NCBI RefSeq assembly: GCF_027012695.1
Contig: NZ_JALUYR010000029.1
Span: forward strand, 1-40,155
From: Thermococcus sp.
Lineage (GTDB): Archaea > Methanobacteriota_B > Thermococci > Thermococcales > Thermococcaceae
Direction: 5' to 3'
Length of the DNA: 40,155 nucleotides
This document shows, piece by piece, positions 30,816 to 40,109 of this stretch. The notes under the pieces are model-generated. The model saw nothing but the letters and a program-made list of their open reading frames with translations. It was not told where the DNA came from and did not search any database. Within the stretch, counting starts at the first letter, position 1; every line of letters starts with the position of its first letter. A program made the translations under genes and the position numbers.

Positions 30816-31166
30816 GTGCCTGCCAGAGAAATGAGGATGGAGATGTTCCTGCGCGCGCTCCTGAAGAGGGACTTCAGCAGGGCGAAGGCCCACGCCGAGA
30901 AGCTCCAGAAGATGGCCGGAAAGGAGGAGTGGGGTAAGGGCTACGCCAGAGCAGTCAATGGCATACTGAACGCCATAAAGGACAGCGACCCCGATGCCCT
31001 GGTCGTCAGGCTCCTGGCGAGCCACGACAGAAAGATGGCCGAGGAACTGCTCACCAGGTTCGAAGAAGTGCTCTCCCAGGAATTCAGGGACGACTACGAG
31101 AGGGGCTACTACACCGCCTGGACCGAGTTCCTCAGGGCATACCTCAACCAGAAGACCCTCGCGTGA
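30816..31166 (+). CDS. Conserved hypothetical helical protein
   Basis: A 116-residue, charged, mostly helical protein that I take to be Thermococcales-specific. It reads FLRALLKRDFSRAKAHAEKL, WGKGYARAVNGILNAIK, HDRKMAEELLTRFEEVLSQE, FRDDYERGYYTAWTEFLRAY: a three- or four-helix, TPR-like pattern. No function known. The start is a GTG at 30816 three bases after GGTGAT (30807-30812); the first ATG (30831) is too far from it. TATA-like GGGTTAAAAG (30776-30786) lies upstream. It is followed directly by the uracil-DNA glycosylase, overlapping or adjoining its start region. Confidence 0.72.
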   Translation: MPAREMRMEMFLRALLKRDFSRAKAHAEKLQKMAGKEEWGKGYARAVNGILNAIKDSDPDALVVRLLASHDRKMAEELLTRFEEVLSQEFRDDYERGYYTAWTEFLRAYLNQKTLA

Positions 31167-31171
31167 TGGCC

Positions 31172-31759
31172 ATGGGAAAGGAAGAACTCATGAGAAAGCT
31201 TGAGGAGCGCATAAGAACCTGCCGGAAGTGTCCCCTAAGCCAGCTCAGGACGAACGCCGTCCCCGGATCTGGAAGCTACGACGCCAAGGTGATGTTCGTC
31301 GGTGAAGCACCGGGCTACTGGGAGGATCAGAAGGGCCTTCCCTTCGTTGGCAGGGCCGGAAAGGTGCTCGACGAGCTTTTGAGGGAGATAGGCCTCAGCA
31401 GGGATGAGGTTTACATCACCAACATCGTCAAGTGCCGTCCGCCTGAGAACCGCGACCCAACGGAGGAGGAAATCAAAGCCTGCTCCCCCTATCTCGACAG
31501 GCAGATCGACATAATCCGGCCAAAGGTCATCGTTCCGCTCGGAAGGCACTCGATGCGCTACATCCTCGAGAAGTTTGGCTTTGAGCCGGAGCCGATAAGC
31601 AGGATACACGGGAAGACCTTTGAGGCGCACACCCTCTTCGGGAAGATAACCATAATGCCCACCTACCACCCTGCCGCGGCCCTCTACAGACCGCAGATAA
31701 TGGATGAGCTCAGGAAGGACTTTGCCACACTGGCGAAATTGCTTGAGAAACTCGGTTGA
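31172..31759 (+). CDS. udg: Family 4 uracil-DNA glycosylase
   Basis: A 195-residue thermostable family 4 UDG with a 4Fe-4S cluster. It removes uracil from DNA formed by cytosine deamination, a marked problem at high temperature. Cluster Cys are C17 and C20 (CRKCPL), plus one in NIVKCRPPENRDP and one in IKACSPYLDRQ. The active-site GEAPG segment is MFVGEAPGYWEDQKGLPFVG and the DNA-binding loop TYHPAAAL contains the second motif. ATG 31172 is preferred (4 bases after GTGAT); an ATG at 31166 is also in frame. It is probably co-transcribed with the preceding small gene. Confidence 0.93.
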   Translation: MGKEELMRKLEERIRTCRKCPLSQLRTNAVPGSGSYDAKVMFVGEAPGYWEDQKGLPFVGRAGKVLDELLREIGLSRDEVYITNIVKCRPPENRDPTEEEIKACSPYLDRQIDIIRPKVIVPLGRHSMRYILEKFGFEPEPISRIHGKTFEAHTLFGKITIMPTYHPAAALYRPQIMDELRKDFATLAKLLEKLG

Positions 31760-31802
31760 GTTTCCCTTCACCTTTCCGCTAATTTTGAGGCCGGTGATGT
31801 TA

Positions 31803-31820
31803 CTATTTTTAATTTTATCC
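31803..31820 (+). terminator. Oligo-T terminator region after udg
   Basis: ACTATTTTTAATTTTATCC, about 45 bases beyond the udg stop, has two T runs (five and four) of the sort used by archaeal RNA polymerase to terminate. No hairpin is needed in this system. Confidence 0.35.
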
Positions 31821-31961
31821 CTGTTATTTGCCTCCCCCAGGGACAATTTTGGGAAAGGTTTTTATCGGTTTAGTGTTCTATAAAGTACTCGAGCACACCC
31901 ATATGCGCTGCAATGGAGACAAAGAGCCACTACTGTACATGGATTTTTGAGAACGTTCGCA

Positions 31962-32042
31962 GGAATTTCGCCGATTGACAAGAAATTTCGAGAAAAGGTT
32001 ATATAAGCCGAAAGAATTTCGAGGTTAAATTCCTGGAGGTGG
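31962..32042 (+). promoter_or_regulatory. nhaC promoter with repeated AATTTCG elements
   Basis: TTATATAAG (about 31999-32007) is a strong TATA box. GGAATTTCG (31962), GAAATTTCGAG (31982-31992) and GAATTTCGAGG (32014-32024) are three direct copies of one element, the last two flanking the TATA box about 32 bases apart. GGAGGTGG (32035-32042) is the ribosome-binding site. The repeats look like operator sites around the promoter. Confidence 0.5.
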
Positions 32043-32046
32043 GAGT

Positions 32047-33711
32047 GTGTCGGACTTCGGTGTGTTATCCCTGTTGCCGCCCCTGGTGGCGATTATCCTG
32101 GCGATATGGACGAAGAGGGTTATCCTGGCCCTGTTCTCCGGGGTCTGGATTGGTGCCCTGATCTTCATGGGCTGGAATCCGATAAGTGGAACGACATACA
32201 CCCTCGAGGTTCTCGTTGGCAGTGTTACCAGCGACTGGAACGCGAGGATACTCATCTTCGACTTCCTGATCGGGGCGGGCGTCGGACTCATATACAAGTC
32301 CGGTGGGGTTCACGCCCTCGCCAGGAGCCTGGCACGGAGGATCAGGACGAGCAGGGGGGCATCCGTCCTGGGCTGGTTTCTGGGGGTGCTGATTTTCTTC
32401 GACGACTACACCAATACCATAGTCGTTGGAAACACCATGAGGCCGATAACCGACAGGGCACGGGTCTCTCGCGAGATGCTGGCATACATTGACGACTCAA
32501 CGGCGGCACCCGTTGCGGGGATAGCCCTTATCTCAACCTGGATAGGCTACGAGCTCTCCCTGATAAAACAGGGGTTCGAAGGTGCCAACGTCGTTTACAG
32601 GCCCTATGACGCCTGGTTCTCAAGCGTTCCCTTCAGGTTTTACTCGATTCTGGCGATAATAATGGTGTTCCTCGTGGCCTACTTCCACAGGCACTACGGC
32701 CCGATGCTTCATGCCGAATACCGCGCCAGGACGACCGGAAAGGTCCTCCGCGACGGTGCAAAGCCCCTCATGACGACCGAAACCGACCTCGGCCAGCCGA
32801 AGCCCAACGGGAGCATCTGGGACTTCATCGTGCCCATCCTGAGCCTGGTGGTGGTCTCGATACTCGGCCTGTGGTACACCGGGGCGGCGAATCTGTACGC
32901 CTACAGCCAGGACCTCGAGTGGTGGACGGACCTTGAGAGTCCCTTCAGCGTCAACTTCCTTAAGTACGGATTCGTTCAGTCCTTCCGCGAGGCCGACGCG
33001 GCAACCGCCCTGCTGTGGGGCAGCTTTGCCATGGTGGTTGTCGCGAGCGTGATGCTTCTCGGAAGGAGGAAGATGACGGTCGAGGAGTGGGAGGATACCA
33101 TAGTTCGTGGAATGAAACAGATGCTCTTCGCAAACACCATCCTCGTCCTGGCGTGGGGTCTGGGGACCATAACCGATGGCGACCACCTCGGAACCGGAAG
33201 GTACATAATAGACCTGGCCACGGGCTCGGGAGCGAACCTCGGTCCCTGGATGCCCCTAATAATGTTCCTCTCGGCCATGTTCGTAGCATTCACCACCGGA
33301 ACCAGCTGGGGAACCTTCACGATAATGGTGCCCCTCGGGGTTCAGCTCGGGTTGGCCTTTACCGGTGGCCACGTCAACGAGATAGTCTTCGCGACGATAG
33401 GTGCAACCTTTGCTGGCTCGATCTTCGGGGACCACTGCTCTCCCATAAGTGACACGACGATAATGAGCTCGATGTTCAGCGGTTCGGACCACATAGACCA
33501 CGTCACGACACAGATACCCTACGCTGTAACCGTTGCGGCCATCGGGTCGATCCTTTACGTGCTCTTTGGTCTCGGGCTGAGGAACGGGGTGATCCTGCTG
33601 CTCATAGGCTTCGTGCTCCTCATAGCGGCCTGGTACGCCCTTAGCGAATGGTACGGTAACAGGCACGGTATCCCCCACGGCAAGGTTCCGATCTACGTCA
33701 TCGAAGAGTGA
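32047..33711 (+). CDS. nhaC: NhaC-family Na+/H+ antiporter
   Basis: A 554-residue polytopic membrane protein of COG1757. Conserved ion-pathway segments are FFDDYTNTIVVGNTMRPI and GSIFGDHCSPISDTTIMSSM. There are roughly eleven to twelve helices and a long cytoplasmic loop near residues 215-260 (RARTTGKVLRDGAKPLMTTE). Such antiporters exchange sodium for protons; related ones may exchange other cation-coupled organic substrates (malate/lactate type), so the substrate is not certain. It begins with GTG at 32047, 4 bases after GGAGGTGG. Its promoter holds repeated AATTTCG elements, hinting at specific control. Confidence 0.88.
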   Translation: MSDFGVLSLLPPLVAIILAIWTKRVILALFSGVWIGALIFMGWNPISGTTYTLEVLVGSVTSDWNARILIFDFLIGAGVGLIYKSGGVHALARSLARRIRTSRGASVLGWFLGVLIFFDDYTNTIVVGNTMRPITDRARVSREMLAYIDDSTAAPVAGIALISTWIGYELSLIKQGFEGANVVYRPYDAWFSSVPFRFYSILAIIMVFLVAYFHRHYGPMLHAEYRARTTGKVLRDGAKPLMTTETDLGQPKPNGSIWDFIVPILSLVVVSILGLWYTGAANLYAYSQDLEWWTDLESPFSVNFLKYGFVQSFREADAATALLWGSFAMVVVASVMLLGRRKMTVEEWEDTIVRGMKQMLFANTILVLAWGLGTITDGDHLGTGRYIIDLATGSGANLGPWMPLIMFLSAMFVAFTTGTSWGTFTIMVPLGVQLGLAFTGGHVNEIVFATIGATFAGSIFGDHCSPISDTTIMSSMFSGSDHIDHVTTQIPYAVTVAAIGSILYVLFGLGLRNGVILLLIGFVLLIAAWYALSEWYGNRHGIPHGKVPIYVIEE

Positions 33712-33806
33712 GTCTTCCTTTCCTTTTCCCCACCGATTTCAGCGCGTCTTCCGGTTTTGAAAGGTTTTAAAAGTTCTTCGGACCCATCAACTCCAGGGGT
33801 GAGAGA

Positions 33807-34709
33807 TTGCTCATCAGGACCTTCGTTCCCGCCCACATAACGGCCTTCTTCGTCCCGGTCTTCAACGAAGACCCCCTCAAAGCGGGCTCCCTTGGTGCTG
33901 GAATCAACCTTGACAAGGGAACCAACGTCTTCGCGAGCATCGAGAGGGGGACTCTTGAGAGGCACATCCATGTTGCCTTTAACGGGGAGCCGGTGAAGAG
34001 GGAAAACGCCGTCATAACCTACTCGGTTGCGGACGAACTCGTCCCGGAGGAATTTACGGGTGAGGTGGAGATCTGGCAGTACTTCGACTTTCCCAACGGC
34101 TACGGCTTCGGTAACAGCGCCGGCGGAGCCTTAGGGACTGCTTTAGCGTTGAGCTACGCCTTCGGTGGGACGTGGCTGAGGGCCGCCCAGACCGCCCACA
34201 AGCACGAGGTTCTCAACGGGGGCGGCCTCGGAGATGTAATAGCCCAGCTCACCGGCGGGATGGAGGTTCGCGTTAAGGCCGGCGGTCCGGGAATAGGCGT
34301 TACCGACAACCTCTTCTTCGAGGACTACCGCGTTCTGGTCGTCCCCCTCGGAAGGCTTTCCACGAAAGAGGTGCTCGACGGCGACGTTGTCAAAGCAATC
34401 GAAATCGAGGGAAGGAAAGCCCTCGAAAGCCTCCTCAGGGAACCGAGGCCCGAGCGTATGATGGTTCTCGCGAGGGAGTTCGCCGAGAAGACAGGACTGT
34501 TGAGCGGTGAACTCCTCGAGCTGGCGATGGAGCTGGACAGAGTCCTCTCAAACCCGCCATCGATGATAATGCTCGGTAGGGGCCTCTTCGCACTGGCCAG
34601 GGATAAGGAGCTCGAGAAGGCCAAGAACCTGCTCGCGGACCTTAATCTATCATACGACGTGGCCGAAATCTACATGGAAAGGCCCAAAGTCGGAAGGTGG
34701 GTGGGCTAA
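33807..34709 (+). CDS. pok: Pantoate kinase
   Basis: A 300-residue GHMP-family kinase that phosphorylates pantoate to 4-phosphopantoate, the archaeal step to coenzyme A replacing the bacterial pantothenate kinase route. The N-terminus RTFVPAHITAFFVPVFNEDP and the glycine-rich loop FPNGYGFGNSAGGALGTALA are typical, and GGLGDVIAQLTGGMEVR follows. From memory it is very close to the characterised T. kodakarensis enzyme, which also supports the TTG start at 33807 (MLIRTF), 4 bases after GGGGTGA. The partner, phosphopantothenate synthetase, is not in this window. Confidence 0.92.
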   Translation: MLIRTFVPAHITAFFVPVFNEDPLKAGSLGAGINLDKGTNVFASIERGTLERHIHVAFNGEPVKRENAVITYSVADELVPEEFTGEVEIWQYFDFPNGYGFGNSAGGALGTALALSYAFGGTWLRAAQTAHKHEVLNGGGLGDVIAQLTGGMEVRVKAGGPGIGVTDNLFFEDYRVLVVPLGRLSTKEVLDGDVVKAIEIEGRKALESLLREPRPERMMVLAREFAEKTGLLSGELLELAMELDRVLSNPPSMIMLGRGLFALARDKELEKAKNLLADLNLSYDVAEIYMERPKVGRWVG

Positions 34710-34748
34710 CCTTTTATCCCCCTCGCCGTATTCTTTCCGGTGGTGATG

Positions 34749-36437
34749 ATGGGTGACATGAAGTACGCGGAGTTAGCCGACCTCTACAAAAGGCTTGAAA
34801 AAACGACCCTCAAAACCCTCAAGACCAAGTTCGTCGCCGATTTTCTGAAAAAAACTCCCGATGACCTGCTCGAAATCGTCCCGTACCTCATTCTCGGCAA
34901 GGTCTTCCCCGACTGGGACGAGCGCGAGCTTGGAGTTGGCGAGAAGCTCCTCGTGAAGGCGGTCTCGATGGCCACTGGCGTTCCGGAGAAGGAAATTGAA
35001 AACTCCATCAAGGACACCGGGGACCTGGGTGAGAGCGTTGCCCTGGCACTCAGGAAGAGAAAACAGAAGAGCTTCTTCAGCCAGCCACTCACGATAAAGC
35101 GGGTTTACAATACCTTCGTAAAGATTGCAGAAGCCCAGGGGGAGGGCAGCCAGGACAGGAAGATGAGGTACCTCGCCAATCTCTTCATGGATGCCCTGCC
35201 GGAGGAGGGCAAGTACATAGCGAGAACGGTCCTTGGAACGATGAGAACCGGCGTCGCCGAGGGTATCCTGAGGGATGCCATAGCGGAGGCCTTCAAAGTC
35301 AAGCCCGAACTCGTAGAGAGGGCCTATATGCTCACGAGCGACTTCGGTTACGTAACGAGAGTCGCCAAGCTGGAGGGGGATGAGGGACTCTCGAAGGTTA
35401 GCATACAGATTGGGAAACCCATACGGCCGATGCTCGCCCAGAACGCGGCCAGTGTTGGGGACGCTCTTCGGGAGATGGGCGGCAGGGCGGCCTTCGAAAT
35501 CAAATACGACGGTGCTCGCGTCCAGGTTCACCGGGACGGGGACAGGGTGGTTGTCTATTCCCGGAGGCTCGAGAACGTTACCAGATCCATACCAGAGATA
35601 GTGGAGGCGGTGAAGCAGGCCCTGAAGCCGGAAAGGGCTATAGTCGAGGGGGAGCTTGTCGCTGTGGGTGAAGATGGGAGGCCGAGGCCATTCCAGTACG
35701 TTCTCAGGAGGTTCAGGAGGAAGTACAACATCGATGAGATGATCGAGAAAATCCCCCTTGAGCTCAACCTCTTTGATGTACTCTACGCTGACGACGAAAG
35801 CCTGATAGACACACCCTTCCATGAGAGGAGGAAGAAACTGGAGGAGAGTGTTGAGGAGAACAGGAGGATAAAGCTCGCCGAACAGCTGGTTACCGGAGAC
35901 GTTAAGGAGGCAGAAAGTTTCTACAAACGGGCCCTGGAGCTGGGTCACGAGGGGGTAATGGCCAAGCGCCTCGACTCGACCTACGAGCCGGGCAACAGGG
36001 GAAAGAAGTGGCTCAAGGTAAAACCGACGATGGAGGACCTCGACCTCGTCATAATAGGAGCGGAGTGGGGCGAGGGAAGAAGGGCACACCTCCTCGGCTC
36101 CTTCCTCGTTGCGGCATACGATCCCCATAGCGGCGAGTTCGTTCCGGTCGGAAAGGTTGGCAGCGGCTTCACGGATGAGGATCTGGCAGAGCTCACGAAG
36201 AGACTCAAACAGTACATAGTCAGGCAGGAGGGCAAGTTCGTCGAGATCGAGCCCAAGTACGTCATCGAAGTGACATACCAGGAGATCCAGAAGAGCCCGA
36301 AGTACCGGAGCGGTTTTGCCCTGAGGTTCCCGCGGTACGTGGCCCTGAGGGAAGATAAAAGTCCAGAAGAGGCGGACACGATAGAGCGCGTCGCCCAGCT
36401 ATACGAACTCCAGGAGAGGTTCAGGGCAAGGGGTTGA
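34749..36437 (+). CDS. lig: ATP-dependent DNA ligase
   Basis: A 562-residue replicative archaeal DNA ligase. An N-terminal DNA-binding domain ([20 protein letters not shown]) precedes the adenylation domain with the catalytic Lys in [16 protein letters not shown], motif [13 protein letters not shown], motif [22 protein letters not shown], and motif [21 protein letters not shown]; the C-terminal OB domain has [12 protein letters not shown]. Length equals that of the T. kodakarensis enzyme as I remember it. I start it at the ATG at 34749 (MGDMKY); a shorter form from 34758 is possible. It follows pok by 39 bases. Its end overlaps the convergent PrsW-like gene by 17 bases. Confidence 0.94.
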   Translation: MGDMKYAELADLYKRLEKTTLKTLKTKFVADFLKKTPDDLLEIVPYLILGKVFPDWDERELGVGEKLLVKAVSMATGVPEKEIENSIKDTGDLGESVALALRKRKQKSFFSQPLTIKRVYNTFVKIAEAQGEGSQDRKMRYLANLFMDALPEEGKYIARTVLGTMRTGVAEGILRDAIAEAFKVKPELVERAYMLTSDFGYVTRVAKLEGDEGLSKVSIQIGKPIRPMLAQNAASVGDALREMGGRAAFEIKYDGARVQVHRDGDRVVVYSRRLENVTRSIPEIVEAVKQALKPERAIVEGELVAVGEDGRPRPFQYVLRRFRRKYNIDEMIEKIPLELNLFDVLYADDESLIDTPFHERRKKLEESVEENRRIKLAEQLVTGDVKEAESFYKRALELGHEGVMAKRLDSTYEPGNRGKKWLKVKPTMEDLDLVIIGAEWGEGRRAHLLGSFLVAAYDPHSGEFVPVGKVGSGFTDEDLAELTKRLKQYIVRQEGKFVEIEPKYVIEVTYQEIQKSPKYRSGFALRFPRYVALREDKSPEEADTIERVAQLYELQERFRARG

Positions 36438-37167
36438 GATCATCAAGTTCAATGCCCCTCTCCTCCCAGAATTCCCTCGTCCTTCTTTTCCTCTCCTCGA
36501 TGGCCTTCAGGCCGAGATCGTGAGCGATCTCGAAGGCGTCGTCAACGGTTAGATATGTATAAAGCACCGCCCCGAGACCGAGAAGGGTGAAGACGATCTC
36601 CAGCCACCTGTTTCCGGAAAGGAAACCAAAGATGGGGGCATCGTAGAACCCGTGCAGAAGGGCCGCCTTCAGATAACCCCTTACGATGGAACCCCTGAGG
36701 GCGGAGGCGAGGGCTATGGCCGTGAAGGTGACGTGGAACATAATGACGACAACCCTGAGGACGGCGCCCAGAAAGTTTCCGGCGAGAAAAAGGGTGATCC
36801 CATACAATACCGCCTCGATCAGGGCGAACATGAAGGCTGTCTTGATGGTGAGATTCCAGCGACGAAGCACGTCTCCCCTCTCGACGAGATAGGGAATGAG
36901 CTTCACACCCTCCTCGACGAACCCCACGAAAAGGGGAAACACAGCCGCGAGCATGAGGGGGGAACCGTGGAGAAGGAAGAGGGGAATAATCTCCAGAAAG
37001 CTGGCAATCACAATACCCAGGATCGCGTAAAGAACTGCCCTTTTCGTATCGATGGTGGGCAAAATCCTCTCCAGGTCAACTGTCCAGTAATCGGCCCGGA
37101 AGTAGAGCCTTATACCGATCACGATGACGGCTATTAGATAGAGGACGAGCAGTATTACCTCCAACAT
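36421..37167 (-). CDS. PrsW-family intramembrane metalloprotease-like protein
   Basis: A 248-residue membrane protein with about seven helices. The conserved acidic and His motifs of the PrsW/COG2339 family are present: [39 protein letters not shown] and [15 protein letters not shown]. In Bacillus PrsW is a site-1 protease for an anti-sigma factor; archaeal substrates are unknown. The start at 37167 has GGTGGTGATTTT just upstream. The last 40 residues ([20 protein letters not shown]) form a soluble tail whose coding end overlaps lig by 17 bases. Confidence 0.87.
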   Translation of the reverse strand: MLEVILLVLYLIAVIVIGIRLYFRADYWTVDLERILPTIDTKRAVLYAILGIVIASFLEIIPLFLLHGSPLMLAAVFPLFVGFVEEGVKLIPYLVERGDVLRRWNLTIKTAFMFALIEAVLYGITLFLAGNFLGAVLRVVVIMFHVTFTAIALASALRGSIVRGYLKAALLHGFYDAPIFGFLSGNRWLEIVFTLLGLGAVLYTYLTVDDAFEIAHDLGLKAIEERKRRTREFWEERGIELDDLNPLP

Positions 37168-37230
37168 AAAATCACCACCTAACCATCGACTATCGTATAT
37201 TTAAATTTTTTTCTGCGAGGCCCCACCGCC

Positions 37231-37244
37231 AGGTTTTTAAACCT
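37231..37244 (+). promoter_or_regulatory. Palindromic TATA region upstream of pyrE
   Basis: AGGTTTTTAAACCT is a perfect inverted repeat (AGGTTT-TT-AAACCT) and contains the TATA-like TTTTTAAAC, about 55 bases before the pyrE ATG. A repressor binding this palindrome would cover the TATA box. It could instead be chance symmetry of an A/T core. Confidence 0.4.
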
Positions 37245-37294
37245 GCGGCAAAATCTCCCGGTGAAAAACACAGGATTAACAGGAAGGAGTCAAA

Positions 37295-37852
37295 ATGGGA
37301 GGGAGAGAAGAGCTCATCAACGCTTTCTTCTCATGGGGAGCGATACTCATCGGGCGCTTCGTTCTAACATCCGGAAAGGAGAGCCACTACTACATAAACG
37401 TGAAGAGGCTCATCACCAATCCCGAAATCCTTAGGCTGATCTCAAAACTCATAGTAGACGAAACCAGGGGGAGGGGGATTGAATTCGACAGGGTCGCCGG
37501 ACCGGAGCTCGGAGCCGTCCCAATAGCGACCGCCGTGGCCCTTGAAACCGAAAGGCCGCTCGTCATCGTAAGGAAGAAACCCAAAGGACATGGAACCGGA
37601 AGAAGGATCGAGGGCGAAGTGAATCCCGGCGAGAGGATTCTCCTCGTGGAAGACGTTACGACGACCGGAGGAAGCGTGCTCCGGGCCGCGAAGATCATCG
37701 AGGAACTCGGTGGAAGGGTCGTGGCAGTGAGCGTCGTCGTTGACAGGGAGGAAGGCGCAGAAGAGATTGTCGGGAAGCACTATACCTTCCTGCCCCTGGT
37801 CAGGGTTTCGGAGCTTCTGGAGGGAAAGAATGGGTGGGAAAAGGGAACCTAA
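37295..37852 (+). CDS. pyrE: Orotate phosphoribosyltransferase
   Basis: A 185-residue PRTase that joins orotate and PRPP to give OMP in pyrimidine synthesis. [18 protein letters not shown] is the N-terminal substrate loop, [16 protein letters not shown] and [14 protein letters not shown] the flexible loop, and [20 protein letters not shown] the PRPP-binding motif. Length is usual. GGAAGGAG stands 7 bases before the ATG. The stop overlaps that of the convergent winged-helix gene. A palindromic promoter element lies at 37231. Confidence 0.95.
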   Translation: MGGREELINAFFSWGAILIGRFVLTSGKESHYYINVKRLITNPEILRLISKLIVDETRGRGIEFDRVAGPELGAVPIATAVALETERPLVIVRKKPKGHGTGRRIEGEVNPGERILLVEDVTTTGGSVLRAAKIIEELGGRVVAVSVVVDREEGAEEIVGKHYTFLPLVRVSELLEGKNGWEKGT

Positions 37853-38064
37853 AGGTAGTCCTCGATGGTCTTCGCGCGGACCATTATAGAGGCCTTGTCC
37901 CGGCCGTAGAAGACCTCAACCAGACCATCGGATTCCAGCTCCTTAACGGTCTTGAACACCGCCGGTGCGGGCGTTTCGAGTTCGGCGCTCAGCTTCTGGA
38001 GGGCAACCGCCCTCTTCTTGGTGGCAAGGGTTTTGTACACGATATCCTTACGCCTGCCGAGCAT
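37849..38064 (-). CDS. Small winged-helix DNA-binding protein
   Basis: A 71-residue protein made up of one winged helix-turn-helix: [40 protein letters not shown] as the recognition helix, and [20 protein letters not shown] as the wing. It resembles ArsR/MarR-like single-domain archaeal regulators. The open frame is much longer, but the start that fits is the ATG at 38064, 7 bases after GGTG, with a TATA box at about 38098-38106; sequence further upstream belongs to the divergent m5U methyltransferase. Targets unknown; pyrE and the methyltransferase are the neighbours. Confidence 0.78.
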   Translation of the reverse strand: MLGRRKDIVYKTLATKKRAVALQKLSAELETPAPAVFKTVKELESDGLVEVFYGRDKASIMVRAKTIEDYL

Positions 38065-38140
38065 CGGGCGGCACCGTAATCTGTACGTCCCCGAACTAAA
38101 TAAACCTTCCGTGGACAGATCTGACACCCCTCCAGGCAGG

Positions 38141-38148
38141 TTTATAAA
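38141..38148 (+). promoter_or_regulatory. TATA box of the m5U methyltransferase (leaderless)
   Basis: TTTATAAA at 38141-38148 is centred about 25 bases before the ATG at 38170. That is the TATA-to-start distance in archaea, so the mRNA probably begins at or near the start codon. No ribosome-binding site is present. Confidence 0.55.
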
Positions 38149-38169
38149 GTGACCGCGCAACGCACGATC

Positions 38170-39423
38170 ATGAGGGGAGTTGTGGAGAGACTGGACTTCG
38201 ACGGCATGGGCATCCTGCGAAAGGGGAGGCGGGAGATCAGGGTCCCTTTTACAGCTCCGGGGGACGTTGTTGAGGTTGTAAAGTGGCGTAGAAAAAAGAG
38301 AAAGCTCATTGCACTTGATTTCAGAATAATCGAGCCCTCCCCCGAACGAACCGAGCCCCTCTGTCCCCACTTCGGCACCTGCGGAGGCTGTCTCCTTCAG
38401 CACCTGCCCTACGAAAAGCAGCTTGAGTTCAAGGCCGAAAAGCTCTCGGCACTCCTTGGTATGGACGTCGAAGTGAGACCCTCTCCACGGGTGTACGGGC
38501 ATAGGAACAGGATTGACGTTGTCATCTCGACGAATGGTATTGGCTTCAGGAGAAGGGGCACCTGGTGGGACGTCGTGGACATTGAGATGTGCCCCGTTTT
38601 CGGCGAGACCAGTGCGCGGGTTCTGCGTTCGCTGAGGGAGTTTATAGAGGATCATAAGCCGAGTCTCTATAAGATAGGGAAAAATGAGGGTTTTTTGAGG
38701 TACATCGTCATGCGCGAGGGCAAGTTCACGGGGGAGCTCATGATCAACCTCATTACCTCGGAAGGGGACCTGCCTGAGAGTTTTCCGGAGTACTTCGACT
38801 ACGCAACTTCAATATACTGGAGCGTCAACAGGACGAAGAGCGACGTCTCCCAGGGCGATGTAGAGCGCTTCTGGAAATCGGAGTTCATAAGGGAGAGGCT
38901 GGGTGACGTTACCTACCTTATTCACCCAAACAGCTTCTTCCAGACCAACAGCCACGCCGCGGTCCTCCTCCTGGAGGAGGTCTCAAAGAGAGTTGAAGGG
39001 GAAAGGGTTCTCGACCTCTACTCTGGCGTTGGTACCTTTGGAGTGTGGCTGGCCAGGAGAGGCTTTAAAGTTGAAGGCATCGAGCTGAACCCCTTCGCCG
39101 TTGAGATGGCAAATAAAAACGCCGAAATTAACGGCGTTAACGCGAAATTCAGGGTCGGAACCGACAGGGAAGTTGAGAATCTTTCGGGCTACGACACCGT
39201 CGTGCTCGATCCACCCCGCTCGGGTCTGCATCCCAAACTGATCCGGAAAATCTTAAAAGACAGGCCCGAGAACATCGTCTACGTCTCCTGCAACCCCCGG
39301 ACCCTGGCGGATAACCTCGGGCACCTCGGGGAGGTATATTCGGTTGAGGACGCCGTGGGGCTCGATATGTTCCCCCACACACCCCACGTGGAGACGGTTG
39401 TTAAACTAAAGCTCAGGGTTTGA
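38170..39423 (+). CDS. RNA (uracil-C5) methyltransferase, RumA/TrmA family
   Basis: A 417-residue m5U methyltransferase of COG2265 with an iron-sulfur cluster. Cluster Cys are C65, C71 and C74 ([11 protein letters not shown]) plus one in EMCPVF. The SAM motif is [12 protein letters not shown]; the catalytic Cys is in [14 protein letters not shown], and [11 protein letters not shown] is motif IV. A TRAM-like basic N-terminus ([20 protein letters not shown]) helps bind RNA. Thermococcales have two paralogues, one acting on tRNA U54 and one on 23S rRNA; I cannot tell which this is. ATG 38170 is chosen for its leaderless spacing. Confidence 0.91.
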   Translation: MRGVVERLDFDGMGILRKGRREIRVPFTAPGDVVEVVKWRRKKRKLIALDFRIIEPSPERTEPLCPHFGTCGGCLLQHLPYEKQLEFKAEKLSALLGMDVEVRPSPRVYGHRNRIDVVISTNGIGFRRRGTWWDVVDIEMCPVFGETSARVLRSLREFIEDHKPSLYKIGKNEGFLRYIVMREGKFTGELMINLITSEGDLPESFPEYFDYATSIYWSVNRTKSDVSQGDVERFWKSEFIRERLGDVTYLIHPNSFFQTNSHAAVLLLEEVSKRVEGERVLDLYSGVGTFGVWLARRGFKVEGIELNPFAVEMANKNAEINGVNAKFRVGTDREVENLSGYDTVVLDPPRSGLHPKLIRKILKDRPENIVYVSCNPRTLADNLGHLGEVYSVEDAVGLDMFPHTPHVETVVKLKLRV

Positions 39424-39499
39424 ATCCAGAACTGGGAGGTTCAAAAACTTAATATACCACCTCGGTGTATACATGACGATGGACTCTGGGGTGAGGAAT

Positions 39500-39925
39500 A
39501 TGCTGGATGAAAGGGACAGGATAATAATCGAGATGCTCACCAGGGACGCTCGCACCCCCTTCACGGAGATAGCGAAGGTCCTTGGAATAAGCGAGACTGC
39601 CGTGAGAAAGCGCGTGAAGGCCCTCGAGGAGGCGGGAGTGATAAAGCAGTACACAGCCGTAGTCGACCCGTCGAGGCTTGGCTACAATCTCGTGAGTTTA
39701 ACAGGCATTGACACGCTTCCCGAGAAGATATTCGAGGTTGCGAACAAGCTCAAGGAGTTCGAGTTCGTGAGGAAGGTGTACCTTACCAGTGGGGATCACA
39801 TGATAATGGCCGAGGTCTGGGCCAGGGACGGTGAAGACCTTTCTGACATAATCTCAAACAGGATCGGGAAGATAGAGGGCGTTGTCAAGGTCTGTCCCGC
39901 GATAATCCTTGAGAAGCTGAAGTGA
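39500..39925 (+). CDS. lrpA: Lrp/AsnC-family transcription regulator LrpA
   Basis: A 141-residue Lrp-type regulator. The N-terminal HTH reads [38 protein letters not shown], with [17 protein letters not shown] leading to the C-terminal RAM effector domain ([20 protein letters not shown]). From memory it is a near match to Pyrococcus furiosus LrpA, which represses its own gene. The start at 39500 is after GGGGTGAGG; the open frame begins nine codons earlier but lacks such a site. TATA (CTTAATATACC, about 39449-39459) is upstream, where autoregulation would act. Confidence 0.92.
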   Translation: MLDERDRIIIEMLTRDARTPFTEIAKVLGISETAVRKRVKALEEAGVIKQYTAVVDPSRLGYNLVSLTGIDTLPEKIFEVANKLKEFEFVRKVYLTSGDHMIMAEVWARDGEDLSDIISNRIGKIEGVVKVCPAIILEKLK

Positions 39926-40031
39926 TCCGTTCCGGGGGATTCACCCCCGGTCATTACCGGCCACCCCAAGGGCTGTTTTAGGAATCGGGATGACTGTTCT
40001 GCGGTTATCCGTACAACCAGGGGAAAATTTC

Positions 40032-40109
40032 TGGCGGGCCGGGCGGGATTCGAACCCGCGACCTTCGGCTCCGGAGGCCGACGCTCTGTCCTGGCTAAGC
40101 CACCGGCCC
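40032..40109 (-). tRNA. tRNA-Arg (CCG)
   Basis: On the minus strand GGGCCGG (from 40109) pairs with CCGGCCC (to 40036); discriminator G and CCA (40035-40032) are encoded. Anticodon CCG at 40074-40072 lies in loop CTCCGGA between GGCC-type strands, reading CGG. The T arm is GCGGG-TTCGAAT-CCCGC. A TATA-like ATTTTTAAG (about 40138-40147) lies upstream near the window edge. The trailer after CCA is GAAATTTTCC, the same as after tRNA-His. Confidence 0.95.

Noticed and set aside
34773..36128. A 451-codon minus-strand frame
   Set aside because: It lies opposite DNA ligase, whose catalytic motifs are all present; no motif in the opposite frame.
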